Source of the DNA: Methanobacterium sp. UBA294
GTDB lineage: Archaea; Methanobacteriota; Methanobacteria; Methanobacteriales; Methanobacteriaceae
DNA: 64,000 nt
Assembly (NCBI GenBank): GCA_002494495.1
Contig: DACB01000004.1
Location: 38,710-102,709, forward strand
Direction of reading: 5' to 3'
Both the position numbers and the translations under genes were made by a program. The notes below the pieces were generated by a model. That model saw only the letters and a program-made list of their open reading frames with translations. It was not told where the DNA came from and did no database searches. Positions 29,992 to 38,677 of the stretch are shown in pieces. How positions within the stretch are numbered: position 1 is the first letter of the stretch; each line of letters starts with the position of its first letter.

Positions 29992-31353
29992 GTGGATATA
30001 GAAGGATTCGTAAGGAAATCTATCAAAAAAGAAAATGAAATAACTGTTAAAGATAGTTTAAAAGATAAAATTCTGGAATATAAAGATATCACCCCTGAAA
30101 AAGCAAATGAAATGGCCCAGGCAGTAATAGATGAAGTTAAATACACACTAAAAATCGAGGAACATGAAGACACAGCTTTAAAAAGCCTCATTAACTACCC
30201 CCCTGCCGATGTTAAAATGGGTGAAATTGGAGTAGGCTCCCGGGGTGAAGGGGACTTCTTCGTGCACCAGAAAATCGCAGATATCGTAGCCAGCACCAAC
30301 AGCAGTGCACTAATCACACCATCTGCCCAGGACGACGGAGGAGTAGTCAAAACCAATATGGGATCTGAAGAGGTCTATATAACCACTGCTGTAGACGGCA
30401 TACACTCCCGACTAAGTGAATACCCTTTTCTAGGCGGATTTCACGTTGCCCGAGCTTCCCTGCGTGATGTTTGTGTTATGGGCGCCCATCCAGTTGCAGT
30501 AATAAGTGACCTGCACCTGGCCGATGATGGTGACGTTGGAAAACTCTTTGACTTCACTGCCGGCGTATGCGCAGTATCTGAACTATTAAACGTCCCCTTA
30601 GTAGCAGGAAGCACCCTAAGAGTGGGTGGAGACATGGTTATGGGTGACAGACTGGTAAGTGCAGTTGGCGCCGTAGGCGTATCACCATATCCACCTACAG
30701 CACGTAAAAGAGCTGAAGACGGAGATGTAATACTATTAACCGAAGGTTCAGGAGGCGGTACCATCACAACCACAGCCCTCTACCACGGCTTGTTTGATGT
30801 TGTGTGGGAGACCATGGACATAAACTTCATAAAGGCCTCAGAAGCCATCTTCAACTCCGGCTTAATTAACGATGTACATGCCATGACCGACGTAACCAAC
30901 GGAGGGTTAAGGGGCGATGCACATGAGATATCACGTACCACTGGTTTGGGACTTAAATTCTATGAGGACAAAATCCGGGGACAAATAAACCCCATTGTGC
31001 TGGAGATGCTGGAAAACCTGAACATAGACCCACTGGGTGTGTCAGTGGATTCCCTGATGATAATAACTCCAGAAGATAAAGCTGAAAAGGTTAAAAAGGC
31101 CATATCCGATGTGGGCGTGCGTATTACCGAGATCGGAGAAGTGGATAATACAGGGAAATCTCGTCTTGTGAAGGATGGTAAGGAAACTGAACTTGTACCG
31201 TTATTTAGAGAGGCAGCCTATACAAAGATTAAAAAAATTGTGGGTGATACCCAGCCAGAGGATTTCCAATCCATGAAGGATAAAACTGCTCATGCAGCCC
31301 AGGAAGCAATAAAGAAGAAAGATGATATTGTTAAAATGATAAGGGAGAGATAA
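29992..31353 (+). CDS. PurM-fold AIR synthase-related protein, HypE-like
   Basis: A 453-residue protein of the AIR synthase-related (PurM/HypE/SelD) fold, similar to the archaeal group annotated as hydrogenase maturation factor HypE2 (COG1973). After an N-terminal helical part of about 80 residues come G-E-G-D-F-F-V, S-A-Q-D-D-G-G-V-V, the D-L-H-L-A-D-D-G-D stretch and M-T-D-V-T-N-G-G-L-R-G-D-A-H-E. True HypE ends in P-R-I-C, but this protein does not, so it cannot form the HypE thiocyanate. The start is GTG after GAGGGGTT. Its substrate is unknown. Confidence 0.7.
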   Translation: MDIEGFVRKSIKKENEITVKDSLKDKILEYKDITPEKANEMAQAVIDEVKYTLKIEEHEDTALKSLINYPPADVKMGEIGVGSRGEGDFFVHQKIADIVASTNSSALITPSAQDDGGVVKTNMGSEEVYITTAVDGIHSRLSEYPFLGGFHVARASLRDVCVMGAHPVAVISDLHLADDGDVGKLFDFTAGVCAVSELLNVPLVAGSTLRVGGDMVMGDRLVSAVGAVGVSPYPPTARKRAEDGDVILLTEGSGGGTITTTALYHGLFDVVWETMDINFIKASEAIFNSGLINDVHAMTDVTNGGLRGDAHEISRTTGLGLKFYEDKIRGQINPIVLEMLENLNIDPLGVSVDSLMIITPEDKAEKVKKAISDVGVRITEIGEVDNTGKSRLVKDGKETELVPLFREAAYTKIKKIVGDTQPEDFQSMKDKTAHAAQEAIKKKDDIVKMIRER

Positions 31354-31378
31354 TATAATCATAAATTTCTTTAAAAGA

Positions 31379-31822
31379 TTGAATGCAGATGATAAAGGAT
31401 TTATTTTCACAATAGATGCGTTTTTAGCCCTTATTCCTGTTTTTATTCTACTTATGGCAATTAGTAGCATGAATCAGGGGGATTTGATACTGCCATCCCA
31501 GCAGGTACGCCTCTCTAATCAAGCTCAAGATGCTCTGGATGTCATGGCTCAGTACCATATCTCAGAAAGTACCTTAATTGAAGAGATGGTGAGAATGCTG
31601 GAGGTAAACGGCACGGGTACGTCAGGAGTTGATTCTGCCGGTGAGCTTGCCAGTGTGTATCTGAAGGATAATCTCCCGGGAATGAATTATGAACTGGTTG
31701 AAATGAATCAGTTGAACGGTAAAACCATAACTTCAAATGGAACCAGGGATAATGCATTAAATATGGCTGTGGGAACGAAAAATTATGGAAATTTCTGTTT
31801 TAAATTATATGTGTGGGATTAG
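31379..31822 (+). CDS. Small secreted pilin-like protein with class III-type signal
   Basis: A protein of about 147 residues with a basic N-terminus (F-F-K-R-L-N-A-D-D-K-G-F), then one long hydrophobic stretch I-F-T-I-D-A-F-L-A-L-I-P-V-F, and a polar exterior part. This looks like an archaeal pilin-type (class III) or anchor signal. The start is uncertain: TTG at 31379 is the first legal codon, but the ribosome site AGGGAGAG at 31342-31349 points to ATA or ATC at 31355-31361, which would add the F-F-K-R basic residues. It follows the HypE-like gene at once. Confidence 0.6.
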   Translation: MNADDKGFIFTIDAFLALIPVFILLMAISSMNQGDLILPSQQVRLSNQAQDALDVMAQYHISESTLIEEMVRMLEVNGTGTSGVDSAGELASVYLKDNLPGMNYELVEMNQLNGKTITSNGTRDNALNMAVGTKNYGNFCFKLYVWD

Positions 31823-31872
31823 ATTGAATTAGAGAATTGAAATGAAAATCATTATAAAATAAACCAGATATT

Positions 31873-32432
31873 ATGATCGGTTTGTTTATGAAGAAATATT
31901 ACCTGCTTTTTGGTGTTTTAGTTACGATGGTTATTACAGCTGCCTATTTTGGATGGGTGGACAGTTCTAAAAGTTTCAAATTTTCAGATGGTTTAGCTTC
32001 TGATGGTTCAATAAGTTTTAATTATCCTGAAATATGGAGAATATGGAAAATCATACATCATCATCCATCATAATAGGCACTGAAGATTGGACTCCAATTG
32101 GCGATCTTTCAAACGACAATATTTCCATTTTTATTCAAAAAAATCTCAATATAAGACAAATTGATGCCAGAGATAACCAAGATGGAGTTAATGAACAAGG
32201 GGGCGAAGTCATCACAAAAAAAGATGAAACCAATCCTAATGGTATTGAGGTGTTTAAAAGTATATCAACGATACCCGATCCGGACTCAAATAAAAATTTA
32301 AAATATTATGAAATGTATTTTAACGATGAGAACGGTGCAACTTATTGTATTTCTATTTATGGATATGATTCAGAAGATGCGAAGCTTATTGAAACGACGG
32401 ATATGGTATTTAACTCCTTAAAAATGGGTTGA
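31873..32432 (+). pseudogene. Membrane-anchored PsbP-like protein gene with a frameshift
   Basis: Two ORFs read as one broken gene. The first starts at 31873 with a membrane anchor (K-K-Y-Y-L-L-F-G-V-L-V-T-M-V-I) and leads to S-F-N-Y-P-E-I-W near 32030, where it leaves its frame and stops at 32073. The second frame carries on from about 32034 as E-N-M-E-N-H-T-S-S-S-I-I-I-G, ending at 32432. Restoring one G in TATGGAGAAT joins both into a protein of about 187 residues of the small extracytoplasmic type that opens with N-Y-P-x-x-W. A recent loss or a sequencing error are both possible. Confidence 0.65.
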
Positions 32433-32558
32433 ATATTACTTTTTTATTATGTGATTCAAATGAATAAATTTAAATTCAGTAAGCCATTTTTATTCTAGGA
32501 ATCTAAAAATAAAACCATCACTTAAAGATTCTTTTCTTGATATCTCAGGAGTTTTTAC

Positions 32559-33161
32559 ATGGCCGGCTGGAATAACTACAAATCTAAAGAAAAAATAGCA
32601 AACATTGTTTCCATTCTCACCAACGCTCCGATAATTGCTTTCTTCATGTTTAGTGGTTTAAGCTATTATTTCTTATCCGGTGCTGATTTTATCATAGTCA
32701 CCATGGTTACTCTGATTTTCTCTGTTTTAATTCCAAGCATCATAGCCTATACATGGATTAAGAATAAAAATCTGGAATTAGATATGCCCAACAAGGAAGA
32801 TAGGTTGTATCCTCTGCTTTGGATCCTCCTCTCATACTCTCTGGGAGTTATTGTTCTACACATTATTTTTGCCCCACCAGTGATCACCGTTCTCATGTTC
32901 TATTACTTCTCTAGTACCATGGTGATCCTGATTATCAGTTTATTTTGGAAGATCAGCATACATTCTGTTTGGGTGGCAGGACCGGTAGCTTTCCTGATAT
33001 ACATTTTCGGTTATTCTGGCCTGTTTTTTTTACCAATTATACCTCTGGTTATGTGGAGCAGATTATTTTTGAAAAGACATACTCCTATTCAGGTTATTGC
33101 GGGAGCTTCCATGGGATTTGTCTTAATAACAGTCCAAATATATTTCTTTTTGGGATTTTAG
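32559..33161 (+). CDS. PAP2-like integral membrane phosphatase
   Basis: A 200-residue protein with about six membrane helices. It holds a divergent PAP2 phosphatase signature: K-E-D-R-L-Y-P after the second helix, S-I-H-S-V-W-V-A-G-P, and S-R-L-F-L-K-R-H-T-P-I-Q-V near the end, matching the K-x6-RP, SGH and SR-x5-H blocks. The middle block has lost the usual P-S-G-H. Possible substrates are isoprenoid or phospholipid pyrophosphates. CAGGAG lies upstream of the ATG. The next gene is on the same strand. Confidence 0.7.
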   Translation: MAGWNNYKSKEKIANIVSILTNAPIIAFFMFSGLSYYFLSGADFIIVTMVTLIFSVLIPSIIAYTWIKNKNLELDMPNKEDRLYPLLWILLSYSLGVIVLHIIFAPPVITVLMFYYFSSTMVILIISLFWKISIHSVWVAGPVAFLIYIFGYSGLFFLPIIPLVMWSRLFLKRHTPIQVIAGASMGFVLITVQIYFFLGF

Positions 33162-33208
33162 ATTGAATCCAAAAATAATTTCTACTTTACTTTGTATATT
33201 ATAACACG

Positions 33209-34372
33209 ATGAGATCCAATATCATCACTGCCAAGAAAATAATGGTGGACTTCGCATCCATAACCGGACTTGAACCTCATTCACTTAATCCGAAACGTTA
33301 TCTATGGACTGATGCCTTTGCTGTGTGTAATTACCTGGAACTTTACAAACAAACCAGTGATAAAAACTTTCTAAATCTGGCATTGAAGCTGACAGACCAG
33401 GTACATCATACACTTGGACGTTACAGGGATGATGACCCTAGAGAAGGTTGGATTAGTGGTTTAGATGATGAATTTGGCGAGATACATCCCACTTTGGGAG
33501 GTCTCCGTATTGGTAAAGAATTAAATGAACGCCCAACCAACGAACCCACCAATGAACGCTTAGAATGGGACCGCGATGGACAATACTACCATTACCTGAC
33601 CAAATGGATGCATGCGCTATGCAAAGTAAGCAGAGCCACATCTGACCCTGTTTATACTAAATGGGCATTGGAACTTGCCCAGACAGCCCATAAAGGTTTC
33701 ACATACAGGACACCGAAGGGTAAAAAGATGTACTGGAAGATGAGTATCGATTTAAGCCATCCTCAAGTACATTCCATGGGACAACACGATCCTCTCGATG
33801 GTTACCTTACCTATATTGAATTACAGATTGCAAACCAAAATTTTGGGCAATATTTACCCGATTTAACCCATGAAATTGATGACATGACCCCAATCTGTAA
33901 AGGCATGAGTTTTTATACAGATGACCCCCTTGGAATTGGCGGTCTTCTATCTGATGCAATGAAAGCCTCCCAATTAATTATTAATTCCAGTGTTTCAATT
34001 AATTTGGAAATACTCTTGCAGGATCTGCTTATCTCTGCCCTGCTGGGCTTGAAATCCTACGTAAAAAAAAACGCTCAAGGTTACCCGATAGAATACCGCC
34101 TGGCTTTCCGGGAGATGGGTGTTTCCATTGGAATTAAAGGAATATATTACATAAAAATATTGCTTGAATCCCATAAAAATAGTTTTAAAGAACATGATTA
34201 CCTATTTCATCAAGTTGAAGACCTTATGGAGTATATGCCCCTGGCGCATTCCCTGGAAAAATTTTGGCTCAAAAAGGAAAACAGGAAATCAAAGACATGG
34301 ATTGAACACCAGAAAATTAATATGGTTATGCTGGCAACGAGTCTTGTTCCCTGTGGTTTTTTGACTATTTAA
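33209..34372 (+). CDS. Unknown protein, possible alpha/alpha-barrel (six-hairpin) enzyme
   Basis: A soluble 387-residue protein whose exact family I do not recognise. Repeated helical hairpins with Trp, His and Asp (R-Y-L-W-T-D-A-F-A-V-C-N-Y-L, T-K-W-M-H-A-L-C, H-P-Q-V-H-S-M-G-Q-H-D-P-L-D-G) recall six-hairpin glycosidase folds. A short P-T-N-E-P-T-N-E-R repeat lies near residue 110. No signal peptide is seen. It follows the PAP2-like gene by about 47 bases and converges on an MFS gene. A sugar-related role is only an inference from the fold impression. Confidence 0.6.
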   Translation: MRSNIITAKKIMVDFASITGLEPHSLNPKRYLWTDAFAVCNYLELYKQTSDKNFLNLALKLTDQVHHTLGRYRDDDPREGWISGLDDEFGEIHPTLGGLRIGKELNERPTNEPTNERLEWDRDGQYYHYLTKWMHALCKVSRATSDPVYTKWALELAQTAHKGFTYRTPKGKKMYWKMSIDLSHPQVHSMGQHDPLDGYLTYIELQIANQNFGQYLPDLTHEIDDMTPICKGMSFYTDDPLGIGGLLSDAMKASQLIINSSVSINLEILLQDLLISALLGLKSYVKKNAQGYPIEYRLAFREMGVSIGIKGIYYIKILLESHKNSFKEHDYLFHQVEDLMEYMPLAHSLEKFWLKKENRKSKTWIEHQKINMVMLATSLVPCGFLTI

Positions 34373-34396
34373 CCTATAATCAGGTGATGTTTCGTT

Positions 34397-35587
34397 TCAG
34401 ATATTAAGTTGCTCTTCCTTTCTCCCATGGAGAACAAAATAAAGAAGGATGACCCCCAGTATCACCATGACCATTATTGAATATAGATTACGATATCCAA
34501 TGAATGGAATCAGCAATCCAAATAAATAAGGACCGATACCAAATCCAATGTCATATAACATGAAATAGGTGGCTGTTGCTAGTCCTAATTTATCAGGTGG
34601 AGCCATGTTTATAGCAGTTGTTTGGGTACTCGATTGAAGGTTACCATAACCCAACCCAATAAGTGCCGCAGCCATAACTAGGGTAATTCCAAGGGTTGCT
34701 TGGCTGAATAAGAACATACCTATTGCAAAAATTAATAAAAAAGGATAAATCACGATATTTGCACCTCTAGCATCGAGTAAACGGCCCAAAAATGGTCTTG
34801 AAACCAGGATTGTAACTGCGTAAATAATAAAAAATAGACCGGCAGCATCAACCAAATTAATCTGCTCTGCATAAACTGAAATAAATGTTAAAACACCTGA
34901 AAAAGTAAAACTGATGATTGACATGATAATAGATATGGGTATGGCTCTAAATTCAAGTAAGTTTGAAATTTTAAAGTCTTTAAAGGATTTTTTAATTTTA
35001 TGCTGTTTTGGCAAGGATTTGAAATCAAGTTTACTAACTGCCAATGACATTACAAGACAAAAAATAGATAAAATTAAGTTAAAAACAAAAATAATATTGA
35101 AATTTCCATATTCTATCAAAAAAATCCCTATAAAAGGCCCTATTGCTGTTGCAAGTATGGTGCTCATACTAAAATAACTGATTCCTTCACCCATTCTTTG
35201 TGCAGGTGTACTTTGGGCAATTATGGTCCCAATAGCTGTGGTTGCCACTCCAAATGTCAGTCCATGCAGAAATCTATTTATGATAAGGATTTGAAGGTTG
35301 ATTGCAGCTAAGTACAACACCGATGCGATGGCGAAAAACAATAAACTGAGTATTAAAATTTTCCGACTTCCCACATCATCGATGATGCGTCCGGTTATTA
35401 ATCTACCTATTAAGGCCCCAATAATAAAAATACCAGAGACAAGTCCGGCCATGCTTGTTGAAGTATGGAATGTATCTAAAGCATAGGAAGCTATTGTGAC
35501 GATGAGAAGATAGAATATCAATGCTATAAAAAAATTGATAACAGATACTGTTATAAAATCCTTTGTCCATAAACGTTCCTTACTCAT
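34397..35587 (-). CDS. MFS transporter
   Basis: A major facilitator of 396 residues with twelve predicted membrane helices. The loop after helix 2 reads G-R-L-I-T-G-R-I-I-D-D-V-G-S-R-K, the MFS motif A region. The second half has the matching S-R-P-F-L-G-R-L-L-D-A-R-G. Drug or metabolite efflux of the YfcJ/AraJ sort is likely, but the substrate is not readable. It is monocistronic. Confidence 0.85.
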   Translation of the reverse strand: MSKERLWTKDFITVSVINFFIALIFYLLIVTIASYALDTFHTSTSMAGLVSGIFIIGALIGRLITGRIIDDVGSRKILILSLLFFAIASVLYLAAINLQILIINRFLHGLTFGVATTAIGTIIAQSTPAQRMGEGISYFSMSTILATAIGPFIGIFLIEYGNFNIIFVFNLILSIFCLVMSLAVSKLDFKSLPKQHKIKKSFKDFKISNLLEFRAIPISIIMSIISFTFSGVLTFISVYAEQINLVDAAGLFFIIYAVTILVSRPFLGRLLDARGANIVIYPFLLIFAIGMFLFSQATLGITLVMAAALIGLGYGNLQSSTQTTAINMAPPDKLGLATATYFMLYDIGFGIGPYLFGLLIPFIGYRNLYSIMVMVILGVILLYFVLHGRKEEQLNI

Positions 35588-35897
35588 GTATTTCCTTCTA
35601 AATTTATTGTCTGCATCTAAGACTTAGTTTTAAGATTTTTTTCAATTTTCAGAACAATTTTAGCCATCAAGTTGATGTAATAATATACGAATGAATTATT
35701 TGATGGTAACATACCTATAATGTAACTAAGATATCATTAATTGATCCATGTATTTAATATAGGGATGATTTGATGATTTATTAAAGAAATTTTAAATATG
35801 AAAATAAGCATACTCGTATTAGAAGAGAATTAAATTCAGGAACCTTCTTATTTTAACATATTAAAGAAATAAAACTACAATCAAATCTAATATTCTG
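35588..35897. other. AT-rich spacer between MFS gene and tRNA-Arg
   Basis: This 310-base stretch is very AT-rich. I see no ORF with a ribosome site, no clear repeat and no stable hairpin. It should hold the MFS promoter on its left and the tRNA promoter on its right. Confidence 0.4.
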
Positions 35898-35969
35898 GCC
35901 CTGATAGTGTAGTGGATATCACGTAGGATTGCGGATCCTATTACCCGGGTTCAAGTCCCGGTCAGGGCA
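35898..35969 (+). tRNA. tRNA-Arg, anticodon GCG
   Basis: A full cloverleaf can be drawn. The acceptor stem is GCCCTGA with TCAGGGC, followed by discriminator A at 35969. The anticodon stem TAGGA/TCCTA holds loop TTGCGGA, giving anticodon GCG (reads CGC/CGU, Arg). The T stem CCGGG/CCCGG holds TTCAAGT. There is no intron and no encoded CCA, as common in these archaea. Confidence 0.93.
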
Positions 35970-36243
35970 TTACAATCTTATTCTTAAGTATCTTTTATAC
36001 AATATTTTTTCTTATTTTTTTAATTTCAAAAAATAAATTGACATCTCTTTGATTATATTAAATCTTCAAAAACATAAATCAAACCGATAATAATCACAAA
36101 ACTAACAAGATCTTATATAAAATGGTGATATTAACTACATGAATCAGTTAAAAAAGTCATTGAATTCACAATTTTATGCAAAGCTTTATAAACTCAATAT
36201 CAGAATATGATTATAAACAATCAATTTAGAGGTGTACAATAAG

Positions 36244-36693
36244 ATGTCAAAAAAGGGTATAATGGGCTTAATTGCTTTGATGTGTTTTGTTGTCTTAATA
36301 TCAGGTTGTATTTCGGGCGATACAGATACTGAACAATCTTCAGATTCATCTGGATCAGGGAGTTCATCCGGATCAGATGATAATTGGAAAAGTGTAGAAA
36401 CATTCAGCGGCACAACAGATGATGGAGAAACTGATACATTCCAGATTAAAGGAGATAAATTTAAAATAAAGGCAAAGGCAACTGGGGATGGAGCAGATGT
36501 TGAATATCTATATTTTGCTTTCATTACATATGAAGTAGGAGAAACTATGTATGTATCCATGGATGAGTTGGATTTTACTCAAGCGTCTGAAACAGATGAA
36601 TTCATCATAAATGAAGGTCCTGGAGAGTACTACATTGTTGTATATGCTGCAAATCTGGAAAGTTGGGAAATTGAAGTATTTGACTATGTTTAA
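36244..36693 (+). CDS. Small acidic lipoprotein
   Basis: A 149-residue exported protein. The signal is S-K-K-G-I-M-G-L-I-A-L-M-C-F followed by a lipobox-like L-I-S-G-C at residue about 23. A Ser/Asp/Gly-rich linker comes next, then a beta-rich domain with F-x-I-K-G-D-K-F-K-I-K-A and W-E-I-E-V-F-D-Y-V at the end. GAGGTG precedes the ATG by about ten bases, which is why I reject the GTG lying inside that site. It looks like a surface protein of unknown role. Confidence 0.75.
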   Translation: MSKKGIMGLIALMCFVVLISGCISGDTDTEQSSDSSGSGSSSGSDDNWKSVETFSGTTDDGETDTFQIKGDKFKIKAKATGDGADVEYLYFAFITYEVGETMYVSMDELDFTQASETDEFIINEGPGEYYIVVYAANLESWEIEVFDYV

Positions 36694-36841
36694 TTAATTT
36701 CCCTTCTTATTTTTTCTTATTTTTTTATTTAATCAGGTTAATCGACTGATTTTTTTCTGATTATGTTCAAAATTGATGTTGTATAATTTAAAAAAAAAGT
36801 TGAACCATTTAAAATTGAGAACACTAGAAATTGAGAAATAA

Positions 36842-38503
36842 TTACCTTCTGATATAACTAATCCCCTTATCCTGGTTTAAAACAATACTCTTCTTCCATT
36901 CATCCTGGGTTTCAGGGTAATCTTCACGGAAATGCGCCCCACGACTTTCCTCCCGGATCAGTGCAGATTCCGCAGTTAAAAGGGCTACTTCCAGGAGCTT
37001 CTCAGCTTCCAATGCATCTTGGAGATCTTTGTTGTACACATCAATGGCAGGGACTTTCATATCAGCCAGCATATCCTTGAGTTCTTTAATCCTGGTTATA
37101 GCTGTTTTTAGTCCTTCCTGATTGCGGATTATAGCCACATTTTTCCACATGACTTCCTGTAACTCTTTGCGTATCTCAAAAGGATAATATTTACCGTCTT
37201 TAATAAGAGATTGGATCCTTTCTTGTTCAAAGGCAGCCTTATCCATGAGCATATCTTCATGTTTTTTATTTTGGTTTTTTAAGGCATTTTTTGCTGCTGA
37301 CTCCCCAGCTCTTCTTCCAAAGACCTGAGTATCTGCCAGGGCGTTTCCTCCTAAACGGTTTGCACCATGAACTCCGCCAGTGACTTCTCCTGCAGCGAAT
37401 AAATTTTTCACCGTGGTTTCTCCGTGTTCATTTATCCTTGCCCCGCCCATGAAGTGGTGGGCTGTGGGTGCGACTTCCATTGGTTCTTCACGTATGTCTA
37501 TTCCTATATCCAGGAATTGCTGGAGCATGGTTTCTAGTTTGTCTTCAATTAGTTCCCGGGGTAGATGAGTTACGTCAAGGTATACACCTCCTCGTTTTGT
37601 GCCTCTGCCTTGGATTATCTCACTGTAGATGGCCCGGGCCACCACATCCCTGGTGGCTAACTCTTCCCGGGAGTCATAGTTTTTCATGAACCTTTCACCT
37701 TTGGAGTTGAAAAGCCGTCCTCCTTCTGCTCTTACTGCTTCGGTTATGAGAACTCCCCTCCTTGATTCAGGATATAGCATTCCTGTAGGATGGAACTGCA
37801 CCTGCTCCATATCCAACAAATCAGCACCTACCTGATACGCCATTGCAAACCCGTCACCTGTCTTTTGCATGGCGTTGGAAGTTACTGGATACATCCATCC
37901 TGCGCCCCCAGTTGCAAGTGTAGTTGATTTTGCCTGGAAGATGAGGAAATTAGAATTTTTAACTGAAATTCCACAGGCCCCTAAAACACTTCCATCTTCA
38001 TCATTGGTTAATAGGGTTGTAATTTCCACTTCTTCAATGGTAGTTATTTCCCTCTTGATTACTTCTTCCTTCAGAGCTGTCATCATCTCATGACCTGTCC
38101 TGTCTCCCTGGAAACAGGTCCTACGGAATGTCTGGCCTCCGAATGGTCTCTGATTAAGTTCACCTGTTTCCTGGCGGTCGAACATGGCGCCGTAGCTTTC
38201 TAATTCATTTAATCCGTCAGGTGCTTCTTCCACCAGGATTTTAACCAGTTCAGCGTCATTTAAATAAGCTCCTCCCTTGAGGGTGTCTTTAAAATGAGCT
38301 TCAGTACTGTCTTTTTCATCCACATATCCGAAAGCAGCGTTGTACCCACCTTCAGCCAGCGTGGTACATCCTGATTTAAATGATAATCCTTTAGAAATTA
38401 TTATAACATCTAAACCCTGTTTACTTGCTTCTATTGCAGCTCTACATCCTGCTCCACCTGATCCTATTACCAGGACATCGGTGTGGTGAATCTCTCTTTC
38501 CAT
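36842..38503 (-). CDS. tfrA: Fumarate reductase (CoM/CoB) subunit A
   Basis: The flavin subunit of thiol:fumarate reductase, which couples fumarate reduction to succinate with oxidation of CoM-SH and CoB-SH to the heterodisulfide. It has 553 residues, an N-terminal FAD fold G-S-G-G-A-G-C-R-A-A, the succinate dehydrogenase family block H-F-M-G-G-A-R-I-N and G-A-N-R-L-G-G-N-A-L-A. The length fits methanobacterial TfrA. TfrB, holding the Fe-S and thiol site, is not in the window, as often in this order. Succinate dehydrogenase or L-aspartate oxidase are less likely given the host. Confidence 0.88.
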   Translation of the reverse strand: MEREIHHTDVLVIGSGGAGCRAAIEASKQGLDVIIISKGLSFKSGCTTLAEGGYNAAFGYVDEKDSTEAHFKDTLKGGAYLNDAELVKILVEEAPDGLNELESYGAMFDRQETGELNQRPFGGQTFRRTCFQGDRTGHEMMTALKEEVIKREITTIEEVEITTLLTNDEDGSVLGACGISVKNSNFLIFQAKSTTLATGGAGWMYPVTSNAMQKTGDGFAMAYQVGADLLDMEQVQFHPTGMLYPESRRGVLITEAVRAEGGRLFNSKGERFMKNYDSREELATRDVVARAIYSEIIQGRGTKRGGVYLDVTHLPRELIEDKLETMLQQFLDIGIDIREEPMEVAPTAHHFMGGARINEHGETTVKNLFAAGEVTGGVHGANRLGGNALADTQVFGRRAGESAAKNALKNQNKKHEDMLMDKAAFEQERIQSLIKDGKYYPFEIRKELQEVMWKNVAIIRNQEGLKTAITRIKELKDMLADMKVPAIDVYNKDLQDALEAEKLLEVALLTAESALIREESRGAHFREDYPETQDEWKKSIVLNQDKGISYIRR

Positions 38504-38677
38504 GCACTAAGTTTAATAAATTTAGTGATATTAATTTTACGATGAAATTATGTTAAAGCAGTAATTTAAGAATATAATAATTTATAAATAAAAAATGGAC
38601 TAAATATTTAAAAGAACAGTTGAAAAGACTATAACAAATTTTTATTACACTAAAAACTAATAATATGGGGCGTTATT

